NCBI GenBank assembly: GCA_965242605.1
Contig: CBDESS010000001.1
Coordinates: 496,001-560,000 of the forward strand
Reading direction: 5' to 3'
Origin: JAAXHF01 sp965242605
GTDB lineage: Bacteria; Desulfobacterota; Binatia; Bin18
DNA length: 64,000 nucleotides
Positions within the stretch are counted from its first letter, which is position 1. Each line of letters begins with the position of its first letter. Below the pieces are notes generated by a model. That model was not told where the DNA came from and searched no databases. It worked only from the letters and a program-made list of their open reading frames with translations. A program made the translations under genes and the position numbers. This document shows positions 34,782 to 43,161 of the stretch, one piece after another.

Positions 34782-35075
34782 ATGGCAGCAGGCCGGTCTT
34801 GGTATCTGGTGTGTTACGATATCCGCGAGCCCAAGCGGTGGCGGCGTTGTTTCAAACTGCTCAAGGGATATGGGGAAGGGCTCCAATACTCCGTCTTCCG
34901 GTGTCGCCTGACCAGGCGACAACTCGAACGTATGCGGTGGGAGTTGGAGAAGGAGTTAGCGCCTGAAGACAGCCTGATGATTGCAGGCCTGTGCAGTTCG
35001 TGTACGTCAAAGCTCATTGCGCGAAACACAAAAGTCGAGTGGGTTGAGGAGGAGCCACGCTTTCGGGTAGTATAA
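34782..35075 (+). CDS. cas2: CRISPR-associated protein Cas2
   Basis: A 97-residue ferredoxin-fold Cas2 that forms the integration complex with Cas1. The diagnostic N-terminal strand is WYLVCYDIREPKRWRRCFKL (Asp about 13), followed by GEGLQYSVFRCRLTRRQLE and a C-terminal strand. The ATG at 34782 follows GAGAGGTCGTCT. It lies 10 bp after cas4-cas1 and ends where the CRISPR leader begins. Confidence 0.95.
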   Translation: MAAGRSWYLVCYDIREPKRWRRCFKLLKGYGEGLQYSVFRCRLTRRQLERMRWELEKELAPEDSLMIAGLCSSCTSKLIARNTKVEWVEEEPRFRVV

Positions 35076-35342
35076 TTTTTTGAGATATTCTGAATTCATG
35101 CACCTTGGAATGTCCGGTCCGTCGGGACGAGACAAGCATCTAAGCGCTTGTATTTCCTAGAAAAAAGCGGGATTAAGGGGGAGAGGGATATCTGAAAGAA
35201 GAAAAACCCCTGGCATATTCGGGAGTTAGACGAGAGCCGGAAAGGTGACAGGAGTCTTTCATACCGAGAGTCAAGTGCCAGAGAGGAGTGCTTGCACAGA
35301 GAGCAAAAAAATCCAACAAAAACAGCCTCTTCCCTATGAGGG
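35076..35342 (+). promoter_or_regulatory. CRISPR leader region
   Basis: A 267-bp non-coding stretch between cas2 and the first repeat, richer in A/T and purines than surrounding DNA, ending in CCCTATGAGGG directly before the repeat. It includes a palindromic AAGCGCTT (about 35141-35148). Its place next to cas2, with the degenerate repeat at the far end, fixes this as the leader side, where new spacers are added and the array transcript starts. A TATAAT overlaps the cas2 stop but has no clear -35 element. Confidence 0.75.
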
Positions 35343-38300
35343 GTGATTATATACCAGATGCCGAAAGGCGTTGAGCACGAACCAGGCCGGGCGCTGAACC
35401 GCCAAGCCCGCCATGTGATTATATACCAGATGCCGAAAGGCGTTGAGCACAGGTTGCGGATGCCGATAGCGAACCCTGTCAGCGGTGATTATATACCAGA
35501 TGCCGAAAGGCGTTGAGCACGTGTGACACCTACTTGTCCAGCAACTTAGGGATACCGTGATTATATACCAGATGCCGAAAGGCGTTGAGCACCCGAATCA
35601 ACCGTCATCCCAGGCCGCATAGCCAAGTGATTATATACCAGATGCCGAAAGGCGTTGAGCACAGGTCTTGGACATCGTTGGCGACCAGGGCGGCAGTGGT
35701 GATTATATACCAGATGCCGAAAGGCGTTGAGCACACCAAAAGCAACTCGGTCCAGCACCTCAATACAGCCAGTGATTATATACCAGATGCCGAAAGGCGT
35801 TGAGCACCCACACGGTGGGAGTTATGAGATTTTGCCCCCCCGTGATTATATACCAGATGCCGAAAGGCGTTGAGCACCCGGACAATGGAGAAAGTGAGGA
35901 GATTATGGAGGGTGATTATATACCAGATGCCGAAAGGCGTTGAGCACGTGTGACACCTACTTGCCTAGCACAACTTGGGGATACGTGATTATATACCAGA
36001 TGCCGAAAGGCGTTGAGCACGTACACGGGCGTCTATTCCTACTCCCGCTCAGTTCGTGATTATATACCAGATGCCGAAAGGCGTTGAGCACCGCGTTGCC
36101 AAGGCGGGGATTGTGTCCAGGCCTCGTGATTATATACCAGATGCCGAAAGGCGTTGAGCACAAACCCTAGGGCAAGCAGTCACGCTCGGAGCCATGTGAT
36201 TATATACCAGATGCCGAAAGGCGTTGAGCACGTCTGACCATGCTCTTAGATGCTCCGCATCTCATGCGCGTGATTATATACCAGATGCCGAAAGGCGTTG
36301 AGCACAATACCTGCGGCAATACCAAAACGACATTGCCCAGTGATTATATACCAGATGCCGAAAGGCGTTGAGCACCTCTGCATCACTCCCCGGACATTTG
36401 GGGGCCAGGGGTGATTATATACCAGATGCCGAAAGGCGTTGAGCACGGGTGTGGTACATCAACCTCAGAAAAGAAGATCGGGGTGATTATATACCAGATG
36501 CCGAAAGGCGTTGAGCACGGGTGTGGTACATCAACCTCAGAAAAGAAGATCGGGGTGATTATATACCAGATGCCGAAAGGCGTTGAGCACGGGTGTGGTA
36601 CATCAACCTCAGAAAAGAAGATCGGGGTGATTATATACCAGATGCCGAAAGGCGTTGAGCACGGGTGTGGTACATCAACCTCAGAAAAGAAGATCGGGGT
36701 GATTATATACCAGATGCCGAAAGGCGTTGAGCACGGGTGTGGTACATCAACCTCAGAAAAGAAGATCGGGGTGATTATATACCAGATGCCGAAAGGCGTT
36801 GAGCACGGGTGTGGTACATCAACCTCAGAAAAGAAGATCGGGGTGATTATATACCAGATGCCGAAAGGCGTTGAGCACGGGTGTGGTACATCAACCTCAG
36901 AAAAGAAGATCGGGGTGATTATATACCAGATGCCGAAAGGCGTTGAGCACCGCTACATCGAGTCGCATGAAACGGAGGAGTACTAGTGATTATATACCAG
37001 ATGCCGAAAGGCGTTGAGCACTCAGACATGAGCAAATCTCCTCTGTCGATCATGGTGGTGATTATATACCAGATGCCGAAAGGCGTTGAGCACAGCGATA
37101 TACACGACCTACGCGAGCGCGTAGCCCGGTGATTATATACCAGATGCCGAAAGGCGTTGAGCACCACGACACCCTGCTGCAGCAGCAATCCTAACCCATG
37201 TGATTATATACCAGATGCCGAAAGGCGTTGAGCACAGCTAGGCCGGATTGACCGAGTTTCGGCGAGCGAGTTGTGATTATATACCAGATGCCGAAAGGCG
37301 TTGAGCACTCGGTTGGGCTAGCTGCGTCAGTCCAGTATCCGCCTGTGATTATATACCAGATGCCGAAAGGCGTTGAGCACATGTGCCTCGGCATGGAGAA
37401 CCCAAAGTTCCTCTCGTGATTATATACCAGATGCCGAAAGGCGTTGAGCACAACAATAATCCAGAGGAAGCCACACTTGTTTTTTGGGGTGATTATATAC
37501 CAGATGCCGAAAGGCGTTGAGCACCAACTCTTGCGCGAGAAGGCGGAAGCCCTGGCCACGTGATTATATACCAGATGCCGAAAGGCGTTGAGCACCAGCT
37601 GCGCGGCAAACCCGTGAGCAATTACGGCGGTGATTATATACCAGATGCCGAAAGGCGTTGAGCACCAGCTGCGCGGCAAACCCGTGAGCAATTACGGCGG
37701 TGATTATATACCAGATGCCGAAAGGCGTTGAGCACCAGCTGCGCGGCAAACCCGTGAGCAATTACGGCGGTGATTATATACCAGATGCCGAAAGGCGTTG
37801 AGCACCAGCTGCGCGGCAAACCCGTGAGCAATTACGGCGGTGATTATATACCAGATGCCGAAAGGCGTTGAGCACCACAACAGCGCCGGGATATAACGCA
37901 TCTATGGCTTGTGATTATATACCAGATGCCGAAAGGCGTTGAGCACTTGCCCATCACTGGCTTTTCCAAATTGAGCGCCCGGGGTGATTATATACCAGAT
38001 GCCGAAAGGCGTTGAGCACGGTATGGGCCCGAGCGAGATCGAGCCGATCTGGCGGGTGATTATATACCAGATGCCGAAAGGCGTTGAGCACGCGTTAGCG
38101 TTTCAATCCTCACCCGGCCCGAAGGCCGTGATTATATACCAGATGCCGAAAGGCGTTGAGCACCCCTGGTTGAGCGTGAAGACCGCAAGAGGTTTGAGGG
38201 TGATTATATACCAGATGCCGAAAGGCGTTGAGCACGTCACTCAACTGGCAGATGTGTCCGGCATGTGCAAAGTGATTATATACCAGATGCCGAAAGGCGT

Positions 38301-38735
38301 TGAGCACACCAGCCAACAAAAGACAGCCCTTAGCGCCCTACGCCGGTGATTATATACCAGATGCCGAAAGGCGTTGAGCACGTTGGAAGATGGGCATGAC
38401 CACGACCGGCTGAAGGTGATTATATACCAGATGCCGAAAGGCGTTGAGCACCGTTAGCTTGGTGCATAGCTGTACTCCTTGCAGCGAGTGATTATATACC
38501 AGATGCCGAAAGGCGTTGAGCACTCACGGTAGGACCGGACAATGCTGGACGGGTCGCGTGATTATATACCAGATGCCGAAAGGCGTTGAGCACTCACGGT
38601 AGGACCGGACAATGCTGGACGGGTCGCGTGATTATATACCAGATGCCGAAAGGCGTTGAGCACCGGGAAGCATTCCAGAGTCCAGCGACTGGGACCCGGG
38701 TGATTATATACCAGATGCCGAAAGGCGTTGAGCAC
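35343..38735 (+). CRISPR. CRISPR array, 48 repeats of 36 bp
   Basis: I counted 48 copies of a 36-bp repeat that begins GTGATTATATACC and ends AAAGGCGTTGAGCAC, all identical by eye. Spacers are 34-38 bp. The repeat contains a GAAA-capped stem (ATGCC GAAA GGCGT) suited to Cas6, and its ends are GTG and CAC. Of 47 internal spacers, spacers 16-22 are seven identical copies (36447-36914), 32-35 are four identical copies (37596-37839) and 45-46 are two identical copies (38524-38627). Spacers 3 and 9 are divergent versions of one sequence. A last spacer (38736-38772) leads to a degenerate terminal repeat. The leader lies on the cas2 side. Confidence 0.98.
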
Positions 38736-38772
38736 GACTCGACTGGCACTCGAAGTAATGGGCGGCCCGTGT

Positions 38773-38808
38773 GTGATTACATACCACAGGATGGAGCGCT
38801 TGGCTTGG
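38773..38808 (+). repeat. Degenerate terminal CRISPR repeat
   Basis: The sequence starts GTGATTACATACCA, matching the first 14 repeat bases with one change, and then diverges. Such a decayed repeat marks the trailer end of an array and agrees with the leader being beside cas2. Confidence 0.8.
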
Positions 38809-39186
38809 TGGGGCATCCGGAGAGAGACCACGACAGAGCCACAAAACGGCTCGGCGTAGATATCGACCGGGCCGCGGCCCTATCTCTTGATCTAGGCGAC
38901 TTTTGCCGCCGTACCAGAAGGATGAAGCGTGATGCCCTTCCCTCGATTCTGATATCACGATTCATCCTTGGGAATGGGAGCTTTGAGTTTGCGGGTCATG
39001 GGGGTGAGGCTGGCAGAAGGCGGGGTGGTGTGCTAGGGTTTGGCCCATGATGAACCCGGGCAAGAATCATGCCAGTAGTCACTGGGTCAAGCCCGATTTC
39101 GTCCTATCTGGTCAGGTTGGCCGATTTTCAAGTTTTTTGACTAAATACAGTGACAGCATGTTCGGCAGGAGGAAGGCGGTTCGACG
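38809..39186. other. Array trailer region without a supported gene
   Basis: About 380 bp between the array and the transporter gene. Several short frames exist but none has a ribosome site and coherent sequence. It contains a near-perfect 16-bp inverted repeat described separately, and the ribosome site GCAGGAGGAAGG for the next gene at its right end. Confidence 0.5.
38918..38969. repeat. 16-bp inverted repeat in the array trailer
   Basis: AAGGATGAAGCGTGAT at 38918-38933 and ATCACGATTCATCCTT at 38954-38969 pair with one mismatch around a 20-base loop. No T-run follows the right arm. It could be a transcription stop for the array, a protein site, or the ends of a small decayed element. Confidence 0.6.
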
Positions 39187-40041
39187 ATGGCCGACGGTGT
39201 GAATTCTCTGATGCTGATCTCGCTCATGTGCCTCCTGCTGGGCGTCGGGTTGCGTACCGCCTTTGGGGCAGTGTTCGCTGTCGCCCGGCAGTACCGCCTC
39301 GTACTCCGCGGTCTGATAGCAAACTTTGTCGTCGTTCCTTGTGTGTTCTTCCTCGCGTTGCGGGGGTTGCCTGTCAGCCCTGATGTCGTCATCGGCCTGC
39401 TGGTCCTGGCGGCCGCCCCGGTCGCGTCCGCGGCCCCTCCTTTTGTCGAGATGGCCAAGGGCGACCTGCCATACGCGGTGGGGTTGATGTTGATTGTCGC
39501 CTTCCTCTGCGTTCCGCTCACGCCGCTCATTCTCGCCGTCTGCCTCCCCCCGAGCGAGGCAGGTCTGGAAATTGACCTGTGGAAAATCATCCAGACCCTC
39601 CTGACCGCCCAGTTGATCCCGCTGAGTATAGGCATGACCATCCGGCATGTCAGGCCGAAGTGGGCAGAAAAACTGCTACAGTTCGTGCCCAGGATCGCCC
39701 TGAGCGGCATCGTGCTGAGTCTGACCTTGATCGCTGCCATTCAAGCCCGACAGATTGTCGGCCTTGGGATGGTTCCTCATCTGGTGGCGCTTCTCTCTAT
39801 TCTCGTCTGTCTGCTTATCGGGAATGTGATGGTGAGAGGCGAGGCGGCTGCAATACGCCGGTCGCTCGCCATCTCTACGGCGATTCGCAATGTGGCGCTG
39901 GCTTTGCTCATCGTCGGTACCAATTTTCCGGGCACCGTGGCCGTCACGATTGTCTTTGTTTTCGGCCTCCTGTCCCTGCTCGTCAGTTTTACCTATGGAA
40001 AGCTGACGACTGGCGCGGATATGCAGGGCGCTGAGGCGTAA
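39187..40041 (+). CDS. Bile acid:sodium symporter (BASS) family transporter
   Basis: A 284-residue membrane protein with about eight to nine predicted helices (for example MLISLMCLLLGVGLRTAFGA, LIANFVVVPCVFFLALRGL). The BASS-type core is seen in VLAAAPVASAAPPFVEMAKG (about 73-92) and SLAISTAIRNVALALLIVG (about 226-244), where sodium-binding crossover helices lie. The substrate could be an organic anion such as a 2-oxoacid; it cannot be read from sequence. The ATG at 39187 has GGAGGAAGG ahead. It is convergent with the downstream lipoprotein gene. Confidence 0.85.
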   Translation: MADGVNSLMLISLMCLLLGVGLRTAFGAVFAVARQYRLVLRGLIANFVVVPCVFFLALRGLPVSPDVVIGLLVLAAAPVASAAPPFVEMAKGDLPYAVGLMLIVAFLCVPLTPLILAVCLPPSEAGLEIDLWKIIQTLLTAQLIPLSIGMTIRHVRPKWAEKLLQFVPRIALSGIVLSLTLIAAIQARQIVGLGMVPHLVALLSILVCLLIGNVMVRGEAAAIRRSLAISTAIRNVALALLIVGTNFPGTVAVTIVFVFGLLSLLVSFTYGKLTTGADMQGAEA

Positions 40042-40052
40042 GGCATAAAAAA

Positions 40053-40070
40053 CCGAAAGGCGTGGAGCAG
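40053..40070 (+). repeat. CRISPR-repeat 3'-end remnant
   Basis: CCGAAAGGCGTGGAGCAG matches the 3' half of the CRISPR repeat (CCGAAAGGCGTTGAGCAC) at 16 of 18 positions, in the same orientation, about 1.3 kb beyond the array and just after the BASS transporter stop. It may be a relic of a longer array or an independent recombination site. Confidence 0.45.
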
Positions 40071-40089
40071 CGTGGGGCGGCATGGCCGG

Positions 40090-40971
40090 CTAAAAACGGG
40101 CCCGGAATTGTCGCTTGGCTTCTTTTCTAAGTGCGATGCAGCCGTCATAGCGCTTGACATTGTGGATGAGGTCCCACAAGCCGCCCTCTTGAAACGGATT
40201 GAGGACCTGGAGCAGCCCGAGTTGGCGGCCAGCGGGAGTGTTGGTGCTGCCCAGAAGTGCCGGGATATGACCGACAGCCGGCCCCGCCAAGGTGAGACGC
40301 TGGTGTGAATCGGCGTTTCTCAGCATAAGGCTCAGGAAGAACTCGTCATCAGGGCGGGAGATGTTTTCGGTATAGATAGCTATTGCCTCGGAGTGCTTCT
40401 GCTCTTGCAAACCCCCAGCCTCTTCCGGCTCTCTGTACTGCACCCAGGAGAAACTCCCGTCCGGGTCAAGCCGGTACTTGCTGAGTACAGGGCCCATGTC
40501 GGCGTGATGCGAAAAGGTTTCTGAGAAATTGCCGGTTGTGACTGCGCCGGTGCGCCGGTTGGTCATTTGCAAGGCCAGCGCGAAAGCCGTCCCGGACCAT
40601 TCGGGCAGGGCCTCGATCTGCACTTTCTCCAGGGAAAGCCCAACACCCGTCAGGCCGCTCTGCCCGTACAGCGAGCCGACGAGGACTTCGGTCAGGACCA
40701 GCGCTCTATATCGGCTGGAGGCGGGTTGTTCAAAAAAGGCGTAGGCCGACCAGGCGTAGCGGTATTCGTGCCGCGCCTCAGAACACAGATGGCCGAAATG
40801 GATGGTATCGTCGGTGTCAAAGACAGTGAAACCGGCTAGCAGACAGGCTTTTTTCTCCTCGGCGCTGAGGGCGGCACAGGCGCGGTCTTCGGCCTTGAGG
40901 CCGCCGCCTCCACACGCTGTGCAGAGCAGGGCGAGCAGGAGGGGGGCGAACGGTCTGATTCTGCGCAACAC
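40090..40971 (-). CDS. Lipoprotein of unknown function
   Basis: A 293-residue protein with a lipoprotein signal ending in the lipobox LCTAC (Cys about 20) and a Gly linker (GGGG). The mature part is beta-rich, with SEARHEYRYAWSAYAFFEQP, GVGLSLEKVQIEALPEWSGT and NVKRYDGCIALRKEAKRQF near the end. I recognise no family. It lies 36 bp after the E1 beta gene on the same strand and may be its operon partner, but nothing ties it to that pathway. Confidence 0.7.
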   Translation of the reverse strand: MLRRIRPFAPLLLALLCTACGGGGLKAEDRACAALSAEEKKACLLAGFTVFDTDDTIHFGHLCSEARHEYRYAWSAYAFFEQPASSRYRALVLTEVLVGSLYGQSGLTGVGLSLEKVQIEALPEWSGTAFALALQMTNRRTGAVTTGNFSETFSHHADMGPVLSKYRLDPDGSFSWVQYREPEEAGGLQEQKHSEAIAIYTENISRPDDEFFLSLMLRNADSHQRLTLAGPAVGHIPALLGSTNTPAGRQLGLLQVLNPFQEGGLWDLIHNVKRYDGCIALRKEAKRQFRARF

Positions 40972-41007
40972 TTCCCCGATTCGGCGGCGTGCGGACGCCC
41001 CTTTCTG

Positions 41008-41988
41008 CTACTCCCGGTACATGACGCCCCGCACTGCCTCAACGACCTTCTTGACGCTCGGGAGCACGAGCTCCTCAAGGTTCTTGGCGTAAGGCATGGG
41101 CACATCTTCGCCAGTCACCCGGACGACCGGCGCGTCAAGGAAGTCGAAGCCGTCTTTCATGATGCGGTATGAGATTTCGGCTCCAAAGCCGGCCACCGGC
41201 CAGCCCTCTTCAACGATAACACAGCGGCTGGTCTTTTTGACCGAGCGCATCAGCTCGGCGGCGTCGAAGGGACGCAGGGTGCGGGGGTCAATCACCTCGA
41301 CCTGGAGACCTTGGGTAGCCAGCTCGTCGGCGGCTTCGAGGGCCACATAGACCATCTTTGACCAAGCCACGAGTGTCACGTCCCTGCCCTCACGCTTGAC
41401 CTCGGCCTTGCCAATCGGGATCAGGTAGTCGGTGTCCTCAATCGGGCCTTTGCGGCCGTAGAGGACTTCGCCCTCAATAAAAATCGTGGGGTTGTCGTCC
41501 CGGATGGCCGACTTGAGGAGTCCCTTGGCGTCGGCTGGGGTTGAGGGAGCCATGACCTTGAGGCCGGGAACATAGGAGTACAAACTCTCAACGACCTGGG
41601 AGTGCTGGGCGGCTAACTGATGGGCGGCTCCGCCTGGGCCACGAAAGACAATCGGCAGGGAGAGCTGCCCGCCGGACATGTAGCGCAGCTTGGCCGCATT
41701 GTTGACAATCTGGTCATAGGCGCACAGCGAGAAATTCCAGGTCATGAACTCGATGATCGGCCGCAGACCGACCATGGCCGCCCCGATCCCGACCCCGGCA
41801 AAGCCGGCCTCGGCAATCGGAGAATCGACCACCCGACGCTCGCCAAAACGGTTGAGCAACCCTTCTGACACTTTATACGCGCCGTTGTAATGCCCGACCT
41901 CTTCGCCCATCAGGAACACCCGCTCGTCGCGTTCCATCTCCTCGGCCATGGCCTCGCGCACGGCTTCGCGGTAGCTTATTTCACGCAC
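41008..41988 (-). CDS. pdhB: 2-oxoacid (pyruvate) dehydrogenase E1 component, beta subunit
   Basis: A 326-residue E1 beta subunit that, with alpha, decarboxylates a 2-oxoacid using thiamine diphosphate. Features are SYREAVREAMAEEMERDERV, FLMGEEVGHYNGAYKVSEGL, the ThDP-region GFAGVGIGAAMVGLRPIIEF, FRGPGGAAHQLAAQHSQVVE (split) and the C-terminal transketolase domain with LVAWSKMVYVALEAADELA and EVIDPRTLRPFD. Length is normal. It lies 36 bp after the alpha subunit. Pyruvate is most likely, but acetoin or a branched-chain oxoacid is possible because no E2 or E3 gene is in the window. Confidence 0.9.
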   Translation of the reverse strand: MREISYREAVREAMAEEMERDERVFLMGEEVGHYNGAYKVSEGLLNRFGERRVVDSPIAEAGFAGVGIGAAMVGLRPIIEFMTWNFSLCAYDQIVNNAAKLRYMSGGQLSLPIVFRGPGGAAHQLAAQHSQVVESLYSYVPGLKVMAPSTPADAKGLLKSAIRDDNPTIFIEGEVLYGRKGPIEDTDYLIPIGKAEVKREGRDVTLVAWSKMVYVALEAADELATQGLQVEVIDPRTLRPFDAAELMRSVKKTSRCVIVEEGWPVAGFGAEISYRIMKDGFDFLDAPVVRVTGEDVPMPYAKNLEELVLPSVKKVVEAVRGVMYRE

Positions 41989-42024
41989 AATGTCACTCCT
42001 GAAGAGCGCTCATCAGTCTGACCG

Positions 42025-43035
42025 CTAGCCGGCTTGGCGCGCCGGATTTGCCAAGGAGATAATGTTATCGTCCGGCCGGGGTTCGGCATAGACATAGTTG
42101 TACAGCTCGGACGGGTCGGGCCAGGGTGAGGCGTCGGCAAAGGCGACCGCCTCGGCGACCTCGTGTTTGGCCTCGTCGTCAATCGCCTTGAGTTGCGCCT
42201 CGGTGGCCATCCCCAGGCCGAAGATGCGCTGCTCCAACAGAAAGATGGGGTCGCGCTTCTTCCACTCATTGACCTCTTCTTTGGTGCGGTATTTGGCCGG
42301 GTCGGACATGGAGTGCCCCCGGAACCGGTAGGTCTTGGCCTCCACCAGGATCGGCAGGCTCTCGGCCCGGGCGCGCTGGACCGCCCGGCGGACAACGTCC
42401 CGGACTTCCAGCACGTCGTCGCCGTTGACAATTTCCTGCTGCATAGGATAGCCCTTGGCCCGTACCGCTACGTCTTCGACCGCCAGGGTCCGGTACAGTG
42501 GCGTACCCATGGAGTACAGATTGTTCTCGCAGAGAAACACCACGGGCAGTTTCCATAGCGCGGCCAGCGCCATGCCCTCATGAAACGCGCCCATATTGGC
42601 CGTCCCCTCGCCAAAGAAACACAGCGTCACGTCTTGCTCGCCGCGATACTTGGACGCAAATGCAATGCCGGCCGCAATAGGCACATGGCCGCCCACAATC
42701 GCGTGACCGCCCATAAAGCGTTTGTTCACATCAAAATAGTGCATGGAGCCGCCCCGGCCCTTGGCACAGCCGGTGGTTTTGCCAAACAACTCGGCCATGG
42801 CCGCCTTCATATCTCCGACCCGGGCCAGGTAGTGGCCGTGCTCCCGGTAGGTAGCCACAATGTAATCGGTCGGCTGGGCCGCGGACATCGCCCCGACCGC
42901 CACCGCTTCCTGCCCGACATACAGGTGCAGAAAGCCGCCCATCTTGCCCCGTGAATACGACCGCGCCGCCTCTTCCTCAAAACGGCGAATCCGCACCATA
43001 TCCCGATACAACGACAGCAACAGTTCTTTATCCAT
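42025..43035 (-). CDS. pdhA: 2-oxoacid (pyruvate) dehydrogenase E1 component, alpha subunit
   Basis: A 336-residue E1 alpha subunit. The ThDP/Mg motif GDGxxN...NN is present as GEGTANMGAFHEGMALAAL (about 161-179) with CENNLYSMGT; the canonical second Gly-Asp-Gly is Gly-Glu-Gly here, as in many members. The phosphorylation-loop-like region is YRFRGHSMSDPAKYRTKEE (about 260-278). Length and start (RRFEEEAARSYSRGKMGGFL) are typical. It is transcribed together with pdhB, after recN on the same strand with a 126-bp gap. Confidence 0.92.
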   Translation of the reverse strand: MDKELLLSLYRDMVRIRRFEEEAARSYSRGKMGGFLHLYVGQEAVAVGAMSAAQPTDYIVATYREHGHYLARVGDMKAAMAELFGKTTGCAKGRGGSMHYFDVNKRFMGGHAIVGGHVPIAAGIAFASKYRGEQDVTLCFFGEGTANMGAFHEGMALAALWKLPVVFLCENNLYSMGTPLYRTLAVEDVAVRAKGYPMQQEIVNGDDVLEVRDVVRRAVQRARAESLPILVEAKTYRFRGHSMSDPAKYRTKEEVNEWKKRDPIFLLEQRIFGLGMATEAQLKAIDDEAKHEVAEAVAFADASPWPDPSELYNYVYAEPRPDDNIISLANPARQAG

Positions 43036-43161
43036 AGCTACATCCCCATGTCCTGGCTTTTCGCTCCGTCCCGGAACTCGCCCTGCGGCAGCCTCCCGTG
43101 GCTTCTATGGTATTCTATTGGCCATATTGGCGTGCAAAAGCAAGGGGCAAGCGCCAGAAAA

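Noticed and set aside
35071..35077. TATAAT at the cas2 stop as a leader promoter
   Set aside because: No acceptable -35 element at normal spacing; it overlaps the cas2 stop codon by chance.
35561..38831. Many open frames in the CRISPR array with recurring peptides such as VLNAFRHLVYNH and IIYQMPKGVEH
   Set aside because: They are translations of the 36-bp repeat; spacing and identity are explained by the array, not by proteins.
38586..39050. Plus frame running from the array into the trailer
   Set aside because: Its first part is repeat and spacer translation; the rest lacks a ribosome site and resembles no family.
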